A stretch of DNA of 64,000 nucleotides, taken from NCBI GenBank assembly GCA_963806735.1, contig CAWEBE010000076.1:1-64000 (forward strand), read 5' to 3'. The translations under genes were made by a program, and so were the position numbers. Position 1 is the first letter of the stretch. Each line of letters starts with the position of its first letter. This document shows, piece after piece, positions 27,393 to 37,281 of this stretch. This stretch comes from CADEFX01 sp963806735. GTDB taxonomy: Bacteria; Pseudomonadota; Alphaproteobacteria; Rhizobiales; Hyphomicrobiaceae. Under the pieces are notes generated by a model. It made no database searches and was not told the DNA's origin. It was given only the letters and a program-made list of their open reading frames with translations.

Positions 27393-28880
27393 GTGTGGTG
27401 TCTCATAACTTGCACTCTAGTCACGACCCTCTACGCGACCAGTCTCACCATCGCCAACGTGTCGCTGCCGCAAATCCAAGGCGCGCTGTCAGCCAGCCCA
27501 GATCAAGTCGCCTGGGTCGTAACGTCGAATTTGATTGCGACGGCGGTGACCATTCCCCTCGCCGGCTGGATCTCGAGCCGCTTCGGGCGTCGCCGCGCAA
27601 TGATCTGGGGGGTCGCGGGATTTGGCGCCGCAACTGTGATGTGCGGCCTCGCCACCTCGCTCGGCGAGCTGATCTTCTGGCGTGTGCTGCAGTCGGCCTT
27701 CGGCTCACCGCTGACGCCAATCTCACAATCGATCGTCATCGACGAGTTCACGGGCGAGAAGCGCGGGCCGGCGCTCTCGATCTATTCGATGGGCGTGGGT
27801 ATCCCTCCCACGATCGCGCCGCTGCTCGGCGGCTATGTTAGCGAAGAGTTTTCCTGGCGCTGGGTTTTCTTCATCTTGCTTCCATTGGCATTGGTCGCAT
27901 TTGCCGGTGCACTGACAGCCATCAAACCGGACCCGCCGCGTGATGAGCGGCCAAAGCTCGATTGGACGGGTTTCCTGAGTCTCTCGCTTGCCGTCGCGTG
28001 CGTGCAGCTCATGCTTGACCGCGGCGGGCGCGCAGAATGGTTCGGCTCGACGGAGATTATCGTCGAGTGTGCATTGGCGATTCTATTCGGCTGGATTTTC
28101 TTGGTGCACAGCCTGACAAAGGATCGTCCTTTCCTCGACCCGCGTCTGCTGCTCGAACGCAATTTTGCCTTGGGGATCGGGATATCGGCTATTTTCGGCA
28201 TGCTATTCGTGACACCCATGGTGCTCGTTCCGGCCATGCTTCAGCAACTCAGGGATCTACCCGAATTCGCCGTCGGAATGTTGATTGCCTCGCGCGGCGC
28301 CGGAACGGCGATCTCGATGTTGATGATGATCCTTTTCGCAAATTCCTGGAACCCACGCCTGCTCTTCCTCATCGGCTTTGGCCTCCACAGCTATGCCGGG
28401 CTGGAGATGACACGATTCGAGATGAACGTGCCGCTGTCCGACGTTGCCTGGGCGATGGGAGTGCAGGGCTTTGGAGTCGGTTGGTTATGGGTGCCCATGT
28501 CGCTGGTCATATTCTCAAATCTCGACCCGCGTCGATCGGCGGAGGGTGCCGCGATGTTTCATTTCGTTCGCAGCGTTGCCTCCAGTTATTTCATATCGGC
28601 GAGCGTCGTGGTCGTTTTTCATACCCAGAAGGTGAACTACAGCGAGCTGGTGCAGTGGATCAATCCATTCAACAACCGTTTGAGCCTGCAAAGTGTGATG
28701 GGCGGTTGGAGTACCGAGAGCACGACGGGCCTCGCACGCATCGCTGGCGAGGTAACGCGCCAGGCTACGACCATCGGCTACGTAAACGCCTTCAATCTGT
28801 TCCTTTGGACTTCGCTGCTTGTCTACCCACTCGTTGCGCTGATCGTTTGGCCGCCATCAGGCTACCGGCCACGCGTTTAG
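27393..28880 (+). CDS. DHA2-type MFS drug exporter (EmrB/QacA family)
   Basis: A 495-residue protein with about fourteen hydrophobic helices. DHA2 hallmarks are TIANVSLPQIQGALSASPDQ with AWVVTSNLIATAV, the motif A region SSRFGRRRAMIWGVAGFG, and motif C GVGIPPTIAPLLGGYVSE. These proton antiporters usually export drugs or lipophilic acids, often with an EmrA-like adaptor, which is absent here. The GTG start at 27393 has GAGGG about ten bases upstream; the family has a few more residues at the N-terminus, and an upstream CTG at 27384 is the only other option after a stop at 27369. Confidence 0.9.
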   Translation: MWCLITCTLVTTLYATSLTIANVSLPQIQGALSASPDQVAWVVTSNLIATAVTIPLAGWISSRFGRRRAMIWGVAGFGAATVMCGLATSLGELIFWRVLQSAFGSPLTPISQSIVIDEFTGEKRGPALSIYSMGVGIPPTIAPLLGGYVSEEFSWRWVFFILLPLALVAFAGALTAIKPDPPRDERPKLDWTGFLSLSLAVACVQLMLDRGGRAEWFGSTEIIVECALAILFGWIFLVHSLTKDRPFLDPRLLLERNFALGIGISAIFGMLFVTPMVLVPAMLQQLRDLPEFAVGMLIASRGAGTAISMLMMILFANSWNPRLLFLIGFGLHSYAGLEMTRFEMNVPLSDVAWAMGVQGFGVGWLWVPMSLVIFSNLDPRRSAEGAAMFHFVRSVASSYFISASVVVVFHTQKVNYSELVQWINPFNNRLSLQSVMGGWSTESTTGLARIAGEVTRQATTIGYVNAFNLFLWTSLLVYPLVALIVWPPSGYRPRV

Positions 28881-29215
28881 CCCAAAGCTCTAGGTTCTCA
28901 CTCGGTAGTTGTCGCTGCTTGTCGATTGTCCTTGCTGGCGAAACGTAGGCCCTTGCACGCCCCGCGTCGGCGTGCCCCCCCTGGTGCCGTGACAGGCTGC
29001 TACTGGCACCTTTTCTGTAGTGCACATCGTGCCGATATATCCGTTCGTGGGACTAAACCGGACGTGCTGAACCAATGAGCACGACGGGAGAAGTTCAGGG
29101 AGAAGTTCAGGTTGAAGCGCGACCTAAGCGAAGAAAATCAGCACTGGTCATGCAGATCTCTTGTATGGTGCGTCTTGGCACGCCGCACGCTTGGTGCTGG
29201 CCAAAACTTGTTCTG

Positions 29216-29761
29216 TCAGACTTTCAAAGCTTCATGTTTCGGATTCGGCGGTAGTTCGACCGCGTTCACCGTCATCGCCAGCATCGCATAGTAACCGATG
29301 CAGGTCGTCAACTGCACATACTGATCGGCTTCCAGCCGCGCCATGACTGCCCGCGCCAGCGGTTCATCGATGCGGTTCTTGCGCAGCAGTTGCCGAGTGA
29401 AGTCGATGATCTGCAGGTCATCGGGCGGAACGCCATCGGAATGATCGTCACGGATCGCGTCGATAGTCGATCGGGGAATGTTTCGCTCGACGCCGATCAC
29501 ACCCTGGATGCCCCACACATATTGGGCCTGGAAGTGACGGCCAACGACCAGTGCTGCGAGCGTGCGCAGTCGCAGCTCCAGCGTACCCTCCCAGCGTACC
29601 AACGTACCCAGATGGGCGACACGCTCGGCCCACTCCGGCGCGTGCATCCAGACTGAGAAGGGACCTTCCAGCGATTTACGCGTGTCGACGATCCGTTCCG
29701 CGATGCGTCGGGCCTCGCCGGTCAGTTCGTCGGGGGATTTCAAGATAGAGACGCGGGCCAT
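29216..29761 (-). CDS. Carboxymuconolactone decarboxylase family protein
   Basis: A 181-residue, all-helical protein of the CMD/AhpD superfamily. LGTLVRWEGTLELRLRTLAA leads into LVVGRHFQAQYVWGIQGVIG, the usual active-site helix pair, but the CxxC redox motif of AhpD is absent. It is therefore closer to 4-carboxymuconolactone decarboxylase-like enzymes or an uncharacterised branch. It lies upstream of and co-directional with no close partner; the flavin monooxygenase gene that follows at 29983 is on the same strand 221 bases ahead. A shared role in cleavage of cyclic compounds is possible but unproven. Confidence 0.85.
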   Translation of the reverse strand: MARVSILKSPDELTGEARRIAERIVDTRKSLEGPFSVWMHAPEWAERVAHLGTLVRWEGTLELRLRTLAALVVGRHFQAQYVWGIQGVIGVERNIPRSTIDAIRDDHSDGVPPDDLQIIDFTRQLLRKNRIDEPLARAVMARLEADQYVQLTTCIGYYAMLAMTVNAVELPPNPKHEALKV

Positions 29762-29982
29762 GCGATATTCCTTGGTTTGTGTTGCGTTTGGGCGGTCGGG
29801 GTTGCGCGCCGCGTATTTCCCGACCTCGACGTCCCACAGCGGCAGCTCACTGCACTTAGCAGCCGAACGCGGATTGTCCGTTTTCGGGTAGGATCGGACC
29901 TGGCATTTCCGAAAGCGCGACCTCCTACTCGATGTCTGCTTCCTCTGCTTGGCGGCCAGGGAACCATGGAATTATCCCAGGC

Positions 29983-31032
29983 CTAGCCAAGCCCGAGCAC
30001 CTTCTCGATGCGCGGTTTGACCTCTCCGATCATTAGCTCCATCGAGCGCATCGCCGATTTGTGCGGCGTGTTGCCGACCTTGAATGCGAAGGACAGTTGC
30101 GCGGGCTTCGCGACCTTGATCTCCGCCACGAGCTTCTCGGCCACGGTTTCGACATCGCCGATCGGCAGATTGTCGTGGATGGTCTCGAGCGACTCCTCGC
30201 CCTTGGCCGGCACGTCGACGAGCGCGGTGCCGTCCATCACCTCCTGCCGATTGCGAAGGCTTGAAGCAAGCCGTGTCTGATAGCGTGCGTTTTCGGCAAA
30301 CCGCAGGCCTTCGTCTCGGCTGTCGGTGATGAGCGCGAAACGGTTGACTGTCATGTGCGCCTTCTCCACCGGCACTTTCTCCGCGGCGAAGGCTGTGGCG
30401 AAGTCGGCGTATTGGTCGGCGAGCATCTTGAGGCCGCCGCTGCGGCCGGAGGTGATGACGCGGTGGCCGTGGCGCGCAGCGGCGCGGAACATCTCGACAG
30501 TGTGGCCGGCCACATAGATGGGCAGAGGTTTTTGAGTCGGGCGCGCAGCGATATGAGTTTTCGGCATCTTGTAGTGCCGACCGTCGTAGCTGAAGAAGTC
30601 CTGCTTGAATGCCAGATCGAGGATTTCGAGGAACTCGTCAGTCATCTCGATCTTGTCTTTGATGTCGACGCCGAAACGCTCAAACTCGTAGGGCTGGTAG
30701 CCGGCGCCGATGCCGAGCATCAGGCGGCCCCCGGACATTGCATCAGCGGAGGCGATCTCCGCGATCAGCCGCACCGGATTGTAGAGCGGCACCACGACAA
30801 CGGCCGTGCCGAGACGGATGTTCTGCGTGCTCGCCGCGCAATGCGCCACCATCATCAATGGCGAGGCGCACATGCAATAGTTCGAGAAATGATGCTCGGC
30901 GAACCATGCAGTGCTGTAGCCGAGCTTGTCGGCGAGAGCGACCTGCTCCGCGACCTCTGCGAATACCTGCGCCGTCGGAGTGCGCGGGTCGCGCGCGCCC
31001 ATCAGATTGAAGATCCCGAATTCCACGATCAT
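29983..31032 (-). CDS. LLM-class flavin-dependent oxidoreductase
   Basis: A 349-residue luciferase-like monooxygenase, a TIM barrel using reduced FMN or F420. Family features are MIVEFGIFNLMGARD at the start, STAWFAEHHFSNYCMCASPL, RLGTAVVVVPLYNPVRLIAE and GGRLMLGIGAGYQPYEFERF. The ATG at 31032 has GGAGGAA directly ahead and fits the family start, so the longer frame to 31077 is rejected. It is divergent from the TcuA-like cluster beginning at 31634 and could take part in the same catabolic route, but its substrate is not known. Confidence 0.92.
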   Translation of the reverse strand: MIVEFGIFNLMGARDPRTPTAQVFAEVAEQVALADKLGYSTAWFAEHHFSNYCMCASPLMMVAHCAASTQNIRLGTAVVVVPLYNPVRLIAEIASADAMSGGRLMLGIGAGYQPYEFERFGVDIKDKIEMTDEFLEILDLAFKQDFFSYDGRHYKMPKTHIAARPTQKPLPIYVAGHTVEMFRAAARHGHRVITSGRSGGLKMLADQYADFATAFAAEKVPVEKAHMTVNRFALITDSRDEGLRFAENARYQTRLASSLRNRQEVMDGTALVDVPAKGEESLETIHDNLPIGDVETVAEKLVAEIKVAKPAQLSFAFKVGNTPHKSAMRSMELMIGEVKPRIEKVLGLG

Positions 31033-31206
31033 TTCCTCCAGTGTCGCTCTTGCAGGCCTTGAAAATGCTAGTGTCACCCAATGCAGCGGTCAATTCGTTG
31101 GCGGGCAGGGACTGACGCGCGTTCGCTAATAACGCTTATCGAAAGCTGTTGGCTGCTCATCGCCGGCCTTGTTGCGACCGAGCGTTTAAGCTTCTAATTC
31201 TAGGGG

Positions 31207-31590
31207 ATGTGTGGAAAGTTCACCCAGCTCGCTTCGTGGCAGGACGTGCACGCCGTCTCGCAGCCGCTAACAATCGGCGGCATGGAGGAAGTCGTCATGC
31301 CCGCGCCGACGCGCCGACATCATGCGGCTCGGTGCGACCGGCGAACGAGAGCTGGTCTCCGTGCGGTGGGGCCTCGCCGGCAAGGACGATACTGCCCCCC
31401 GACGCGCCTCAAGCATATGCACGCGCGTTCTCGGACGAACGACACGCTGGATCGCAGGTGCAACCGAGGAGGAGGCGATCCACATCCTCGCTACGGCGCA
31501 CGCGAGGCAACAGCCATCGGCAATGGCTTCAAGCTCGACGTGGTGTCGGCAGCGGGCGGCGTCGCCCACATGATGCGGATAGCGGGATGC
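31207..31590 (+). pseudogene. Chimeric remnant: SRAP (YedK/HMCES) fragment fused to MmgE/PrpD fragment
   Basis: ATG 31207 begins MCGKFTQLASWQDVHAV, the exact start of an SRAP abasic-site protein, whose Cys2 is catalytic. Further SRAP pieces follow in other frames: MRLGATGERELVSVRWGLAG with KDD near 31322-31380 and TRLKHMHARSRTNDTLDR near 31403-31456. From about 31453 the homology changes to MmgE/PrpD: IAGATEEEAIHILATAHA and then ATAIGNGFKLDVVSAA, closely matching VAGTEEEAIQILAEH and ATAIGNGFRLSMVSAA of the intact gene at 37282. At least three frame changes occur, so nothing is likely to be made. It seems to be a recombination scar next to the MmgE cluster. Confidence 0.75.
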
Positions 31591-31633
31591 TTTGTCTGAC
31601 CACCGAAGCGAGCCAAGCGGCAGGATACGTCCG

Positions 31634-33121
31634 ATGTCAGACTATGACGTGATCGTTGTGGGAGCCGGCAATGCTGCGCTCGCCGCCGCCGTCTCGGCGC
31701 AAGAGAATGGTGCTAAGCGCGTGCTTGTACTCGAGAAGGCGCCACGCGAGATGCGGGGTGGCAATACTCACTGGGCAGGTGCGGTGCTGCGCATTGCCTT
31801 CGATGAGCCGCGCGAACTCGCCCCCCTGCTGCCCGGCATCGAGGCGGAGTACGAGGACTTCTACGAGGGTATCTCGCCCTATACCCGCGAGGATTATCAC
31901 GGCGATCTCATGCGCGTGACCAGCGGTCGGACCGACCCCGTGCTCTCGCGTATCCTGGTCGACAACTCCAAGGATACCGTATTCTGGATGAACCAGATTG
32001 GCGGCGTGAAAATGGAGCCGGCCATCACCGTTGCTGGCGTCAAGAAGGGCAACGTCGTCGTGTGGCCACGCGGTCTCGTCGTCCGAGCCCAGCACGAGGG
32101 CGTCGGCCTCTCGCGCTCCTGGTTTGCGACCGTGCAGAAACGCGACATCGAGCTGCGCTACGGCAGCGCCGCGACGGAACTGGTCGTCGATGGCCGGGGC
32201 CGCGTCGCCGGTGTCAAGGTGCGCGACGACCAAGGCATGCAATCAATTCGCTCTCGCGCCGTCGTCCTCGGCTGCGGCGGCTTTGAGGCCAACGTGCAGA
32301 TGCGCACGCAGCATATCGGCCCCCTCGTTGGTGCAGCGAAGGTGCGCGGCACGCCCATGAACCAGGGCGACGGCCTGCGCATGGCGATGGCCATCGGCGC
32401 CATGCCGTGGGGCCAGTGGAGCGGCTGTCATGCGACGCCGATCAGCGCAGACTGGGGCGATTTCGCACCGCGGGAGTACACCGACCGTTCCAATCGGCTT
32501 TCCTACCATTACGGCCTGATGCTCAACCGCCGTGGCCGACGCTTTGTCGACGAGGGCGAGGACCAGAACCTCTTCACCTATGCCAAATTCGGGCGCGCGA
32601 TTCTCGCCGAGCCGGGCGCTCGGGGCTACCAACTCTTCGACAGCAAGGTGCTGCACCTCCTGGAGCCTCGCTACTCGACGTCGAAGCCGATCACGGCGCA
32701 CTCGATGCGAGAGCTCATCGCCCAGCTTGATGTCGATGATCGCGAGACAGCCCTAAAGACGGTAGAGACCTACAATTCCGCACAGCGCACCAACAAGACG
32801 TTCGATCCCACCCAAAAGGACGGCCATGCCACCCGGGGTCTCGATATCGACAAGACCAATTGGGCGACCCGGCTCGACCAGCCGCCCTACTTCGCCTACT
32901 CGGTTACCGGCGGCATCACCTTCACCTTCGGCGGCCTCAGGATCAACGACAAAGCGCAGGTGATCGGCACGGATTTCCGGCCGCTACCGGGGCTATATAC
33001 CTGCGGCGAGATGGTGGGCGGCCTGTTCTACGACAACTATCCGGCCGGCACCGGCCTCGTCTCCGGCGCCACCTTCGGGCGAATCGCCGGTCGCCATGCG
33101 GCGGCCTTCGTGATGGACTAG
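31634..33121 (+). CDS. tcuA: FAD-dependent tricarballylate dehydrogenase (TcuA family)
   Basis: A 495-residue flavoprotein of the fumarate-reductase/succinate-dehydrogenase fold. FAD-binding DVIVVGAGNAALAAAVSA is at residues 4-21, the loop EMRGGNTHWAGAVLRIAFD is the TcuA hallmark, and the C-terminus has GGITFTFGGLRINDKAQV, LYTCGEMVGGLFYDNYPAG and TGLVSGATFGRIAG. TcuA oxidises tricarballylate to cis-aconitate. The partners TcuB (electron transfer) and TcuC (uptake) of Salmonella are absent here; instead MmgE/PrpD, PrpF and ABC importer genes follow. The start at 31634 was chosen because the FAD motif must lie within the first residues. Confidence 0.88.
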   Translation: MSDYDVIVVGAGNAALAAAVSAQENGAKRVLVLEKAPREMRGGNTHWAGAVLRIAFDEPRELAPLLPGIEAEYEDFYEGISPYTREDYHGDLMRVTSGRTDPVLSRILVDNSKDTVFWMNQIGGVKMEPAITVAGVKKGNVVVWPRGLVVRAQHEGVGLSRSWFATVQKRDIELRYGSAATELVVDGRGRVAGVKVRDDQGMQSIRSRAVVLGCGGFEANVQMRTQHIGPLVGAAKVRGTPMNQGDGLRMAMAIGAMPWGQWSGCHATPISADWGDFAPREYTDRSNRLSYHYGLMLNRRGRRFVDEGEDQNLFTYAKFGRAILAEPGARGYQLFDSKVLHLLEPRYSTSKPITAHSMRELIAQLDVDDRETALKTVETYNSAQRTNKTFDPTQKDGHATRGLDIDKTNWATRLDQPPYFAYSVTGGITFTFGGLRINDKAQVIGTDFRPLPGLYTCGEMVGGLFYDNYPAGTGLVSGATFGRIAGRHAAAFVMD

Positions 33122-33312
33122 GTGGCCCCGGCTCGGGGGCACCGCGGCCTTCCCAACCACCCGCCGACGCAGACGAGCACCCCATGCAAGACACGTTTAT
33201 GAGAAACCAGATAGATTGTCGCGCACGCACTTTCATCTCGATACCAGAATGGCCTCGACCTCGTCACCCTCACCCGTGCGAGATGGCGGTCGCAACAAGC
33301 GGAAGGACCGAC

Positions 33313-34798
33313 ATGACCACCAACATCGGCCCCGGCCAAGATGCGCCTGCCTATGCCACTCGGCTCGCAGAGAAGATTTGCGCCTTCCACGAGGAGGATC
33401 TCACCGCGAAGGCCCTTCAGGAAGCCCGCACGGCCATCATCGATACCGTCGCATGCACACTGGCGGGCGTGGCGGAAGATTGCACGCAGATCCTGTTGAA
33501 GACGCCGGGCGTCGCGGAAGCGCCGGGCAAATCTCTGGTGTTCGGCACCAATCGCAGAACGAGCGCGCTCGATGCGGCACTAATCAATGGCACGGCCTCG
33601 CACGCCCTCGACTATGACGATGTCTCGGGTACCCTCGGAGGTCACCACTCTGTGCCCGTGACGGCGCCCATCTTCGCCCTCGGCGAGCAGATCGGCGCAA
33701 CCGGAAGACAGATCATCGCTGCCTACGTCATTGGCGTCGAGGCCGAATGTCGGCTGGCACGCGCCGTCAACTTTCATCACTACGACAAGGGTTGGCACCC
33801 GACTGCTACGCTCGGCACCTTCGGCGCTGCGGCGGCAGCGGCGTGGCTCCTGAAGCTAGACGCCGAGCGAACGGCCAAGGCCCTGGCGCTGGCCGCTTCA
33901 TTCGCGTCGGGCATCAAGGCCAACTTTGGCACCATGACGAAGCCGATGCACATCGGCCAGACCGCGCGCAATGGCCTCTTCGCGGCGCTGCTCGCGGAGC
34001 AGGGCTTTGAGTTCAAACCCCAGCGTCATGGAGCACAAGCAGGGCTGGTTCAAAGTCTACAACGGCGAGGGCACGTACTTCCCAGAAAAGACATTCGATG
34101 CCTGGGGCAGCCCCTGGGAAATCGAAACGGCCGAGAACGGGCTAAAGCAGTTTCCATGCTGCGGCTCCACCCATCCGGCCATCACAATGGCATTGAAGCT
34201 GCGCAAGGAGGAGGATCTCGCAGCCGATGCCATTGCCAGCATCGAGATCCTGGCCCATCCCCGTCGCCTGCCGCACACCAACAATCCGAACCCTAAAACG
34301 CCGCTGCAGGCCAAGTTCTCGATCCAGTATGCAACCGCCCGAGCGCTGGCCGACGGGGCCGTGCGTATCCGTGATTTTGAAGGTGAGGCGGTGATGGAAG
34401 AGCGGGTTCGACGCCTTCTGCCGAGGATCACCACGGGCCCGCACCCCGCCATGCCCGATGACAGCCCGAAGCAGTTCGGCGCCGAGGTCATCGTCACCAC
34501 GAAAGACGGCCGCCGCCTCGCGCGGCGCATCGACCATCTGGTCTGCCGCGGCGGCGACTATCCGATGACCGATGACGAGCTCTTTGACAAGTTCGAAGAT
34601 TGCGCCAGCCGAGCCTTGGCGCACGACCAGATCATGCCCCTCTATGAGCGTCTCGAAACACTCGACAAGGCCCCTGACGTCGGCGTCGTCACCGATCTCC
34701 TCGAGCCGCGCATGTTGCCCGCGGACACAGCCCGGATGATCGCCGCGGACCGCAAGAAGACCGTTACGAGTGATGGGGAGCCGGCGTTCGTGCCATGA
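33313..34798 (+). pseudogene. MmgE/PrpD family dehydratase, one-base frameshift
   Basis: MmgE/PrpD proteins dehydrate 2-methylcitrate or related tricarboxylic acids. The first frame from ATG 33313 (GGAAGG upstream) covers ARTAIIDTVACTLAGVAED, NGTASHALDYDDVSGTLGGH, GWHPTATLGTFGAAAAAA and GTMTKPMHIGQTARNGLF; the second continues SNPSVMEHKQGWFKVYNGEG, LKQFPCCGSTHPAITMALK and onward to 34798. Removing one T near 34010-34015 (GAGTTCAAAC) gives FESNPSVMEHKQGW and a 494-residue protein, which is full length. The key His-Asp region DYDD and the HP...GT segment are intact. It is a paralogue of the gene at 37282. Confidence 0.85.
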
Positions 34799-34940
34799 GA
34801 GCTGGGTCTCTCGTTCGTCGTTGCAAATAATCAAAGCTCGCAGCCGCTATCGACCTGTTCAGCGGGAGCCTGTCTGTCAAGATCGCTGCCAGGGCCATCG
34901 GCGCCCGCGACAAGAAAAAAGCCTCTGGAGGAACAGCGCA

Positions 34941-35972
34941 ATGAATAGATTAGCGACAAGGCCAGGACTTGTGCGGTTCGTCGAATGTCTGGCCCTCATT
35001 ATCGGCCTCGTCATTCCTGTGTCGGCGTGGGCGGAAGTGAACCAGTTGCGCATCTCGCGCGGCTTCGGCGCCGCCTACCTGCCGCTCTATGTCATGGACG
35101 CTCAGGGACTCGTGCAGAAGCACGCGGCCGCTGCTGGCCTCGGCGACGTCAAGGTCGAATACCTGCTGGTCGATGGCGGCAATCACATCAACGACGCCAT
35201 GCTGGCCGGTACGCTCGATATTGCCTCGATCGGGACCGGCGGGTATCTGGTGATGTGGGCCAAGACCAAGGGCAATGCGAAGCTTGAGGTCATCGGCCTC
35301 GGGGCGGCCGCTTCCGGCGGCATGATCCTCGCGACGCGCAATCCCGCGGTCAAATCGCTGCGCGACTTCACCGAGAAGGATCGCATCGCCGTGCCCGGCA
35401 TCAAGACGTCGCTTGGCGCAATTCTCCTGCATATGGCCGCCGCCAAGGAATTCGGCGATGAGAACTATGCCAAGCTCGATCCGTTGACGGTGGGGTTGCC
35501 CCATCCCGATGCCGTTGCCGCCATGCTGTCCGGCAGGAGCGAGATCACCGCACACATGGCATCGCCGCCCTTCAGCTTCATCGAGCTCGACAGCCCCGGC
35601 ATCCACAAGGTGTTCAACTCCGTCGATGTGATCGGACCGGTGACCACCATCATGGCCTTCACGACGCAGCAGTTCGCAGCTGCCAATCCCAAGGTGACGT
35701 TGGCTTTTGTCGCCGCACTCAAGGAGGCGACCGAGTTCAGCGCCACACGCAAGGAGGAGGCTGCAAAAATCTATCTGCAGACCGCCAAAGTCAAAATGAC
35801 TCACGAAGAGCTGATGCGCGTCCTTAACGATCCGGATTTGAAATACACTCAGACCCCGCAAGGCGTCATGACCTACGCCAACTTCATGCATCGTGTTGGC
35901 ATGATCAAATTGAAGCCCGAGACCTGGAAAGACGTGTTCGTCGGCGAGATCGGCAACCTCGCGGGAAACTGA
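34941..35972 (+). CDS. Periplasmic binding protein, SsuA/NMT1-like
   Basis: A 343-residue secreted protein with a signal ending VSAWA before EVNQLRISRG. The sequence RGFGAAYLPLYVMDAQGLVQ, IASIGTGGYLVMW and RIAVPGIKTSLGAILLHMAA is typical of ABC-type binding proteins of the SsuA/NitT/TauT and NMT1-like group, which bring sulfonates, nitriles or other small organics. CTGGAGGAA stands ahead of the ATG at 34941. It sits between MmgE/PrpD and PrpF genes, so it probably binds the same acid that these enzymes process. No dedicated permease of the SsuC type is adjacent. Confidence 0.88.
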   Translation: MNRLATRPGLVRFVECLALIIGLVIPVSAWAEVNQLRISRGFGAAYLPLYVMDAQGLVQKHAAAAGLGDVKVEYLLVDGGNHINDAMLAGTLDIASIGTGGYLVMWAKTKGNAKLEVIGLGAAASGGMILATRNPAVKSLRDFTEKDRIAVPGIKTSLGAILLHMAAAKEFGDENYAKLDPLTVGLPHPDAVAAMLSGRSEITAHMASPPFSFIELDSPGIHKVFNSVDVIGPVTTIMAFTTQQFAAANPKVTLAFVAALKEATEFSATRKEEAAKIYLQTAKVKMTHEELMRVLNDPDLKYTQTPQGVMTYANFMHRVGMIKLKPETWKDVFVGEIGNLAGN

Positions 35973-36011
35973 CACCACCGCGCTTTAGACCAGCACCAAA
36001 CGAGATCACCT

Positions 36012-37166
36012 ATGCCACAAAAGAAGCTCCCGGCTGTGTTCATGCGCGGCGGCACATCCAAGGCCGTCATCTTTCACGCGCGCGATCTGCCCGCCTCTCG
36101 CGCTGAGTGGGAGCCAATCTTCCTCTCCGTGCTCGGCTCGCCCGATCCCAACATGCGCCAGCTCAACGGCATGGGTGGTGGCGTCTCGTCGCTGTCCAAG
36201 GTCTGCGTGATCGGCCCGCCGAGCCGCCCCGACGCCGATGTGGATTACACCTTCGCGCAGGTGCTCATCGACAAGGCCCGCGTCGACTACAACAGCAACT
36301 GCGGGAACATGTCTTCGGCGATCGGACCGTTCGCCGTCGACGAGGGATTGGTGCCGAAGCCATCGGGCCGCGATGCGGTCGTGCGCATTCACAATACCAA
36401 CACTAAGAAGATCATCGTCTCGCGCTTCGGCATGGACGGTGATGCGGCAGCGGTTGCGGGCGACATGGTACTCGACGGCGTTGGCGGCACCGGGGCGCCG
36501 ATCCGGCTGGAGTTTCTGGAGCCCGGCGGCGCCAAGACCGGTAAGCTGCTCCCGACCGGCCATCCCGTGGGCATGCTCGAGGTCGATGGGATCGGCCGCG
36601 TTCCCGCAAGCATGATCGATGCCGCCAACCCCTGCGTCTTCGTGCCAGCCGACGCAATCGGCGCGACCGCGACGGAAAGCCCATCCGCGATCGAGCAGAA
36701 CCCCAAGCTCATGCGCTATTTGGAGGCCGTGCGCCGGGCCGCATCCGTCGCCATGGGCATCGCGTCCCACATCGAGATGGCGGGAACATTGAGCGTGCCG
36801 CTCGTCGGCACGGTGGCGCCGCCTGTGGCCATGACCGTTCTTTCGGGCCGCACACTCGCGCATGCCGACATGGATATCGCCGTGCGTATGATGTCGAACG
36901 GGCAGGCACATCGTGCAACGCCGCTCACCGCCGCGCTCTGCCTTGCGGTGGCCACCCGCGTTTCGGGTTCAATCCCGAACGAGATGGCCAAGCGCCAGAT
37001 CGGCGATGCGAGCCAGGTCCGCATCGGTCATGCCTCGGGCGTAATCGTGGTCGATGCCAAGGTCGCGTCCGGCGACAACGGCGAGCCTCACGCGGAATAC
37101 GGTGCTGTCTATCGCACTGCGCGCCGCTTGTTCGAGGGGCGCGTGCTGTATCAGCCCGCGGATTGA
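36012..37166 (+). CDS. PrpF family isomerase
   Basis: A 384-residue member of the PrpF family (diaminopimelate epimerase fold). PrpF isomerises trans- to cis-2-methylaconitate and some relatives act on aconitate. VFMRGGTSKAVIFHARDLP and GGGVSSLSKVCVIGPPSR are family signatures, with the catalytic Lys after SSLS; DYNSNCGNMSSAIGPFA is the second catalytic loop; LLPTGHPVGMLEV and HATPLTAALCLAV-like LTAALCLAVATRVSGSI follow. The gene lies 40 bases after the binding-protein gene, in one direction with the TcuA-like and MmgE genes. Confidence 0.9.
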   Translation: MPQKKLPAVFMRGGTSKAVIFHARDLPASRAEWEPIFLSVLGSPDPNMRQLNGMGGGVSSLSKVCVIGPPSRPDADVDYTFAQVLIDKARVDYNSNCGNMSSAIGPFAVDEGLVPKPSGRDAVVRIHNTNTKKIIVSRFGMDGDAAAVAGDMVLDGVGGTGAPIRLEFLEPGGAKTGKLLPTGHPVGMLEVDGIGRVPASMIDAANPCVFVPADAIGATATESPSAIEQNPKLMRYLEAVRRAASVAMGIASHIEMAGTLSVPLVGTVAPPVAMTVLSGRTLAHADMDIAVRMMSNGQAHRATPLTAALCLAVATRVSGSIPNEMAKRQIGDASQVRIGHASGVIVVDAKVASGDNGEPHAEYGAVYRTARRLFEGRVLYQPAD

Positions 37167-37281
37167 GAGGCATCCAGGGCAGTTCCTACACTGGGGCTTA
37201 TCATTCCGGCTGGCGGCATTTCGGAATTTGCATTGGTCGCCGCCATAAGCCCGCAAAGACGCGAACCCGGGAAGGACATCC

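Noticed and set aside
34950..35978. 342-codon minus-strand frame opposite the binding-protein gene
   Set aside because: Shadow frame; the plus strand has signal peptide and family motifs.
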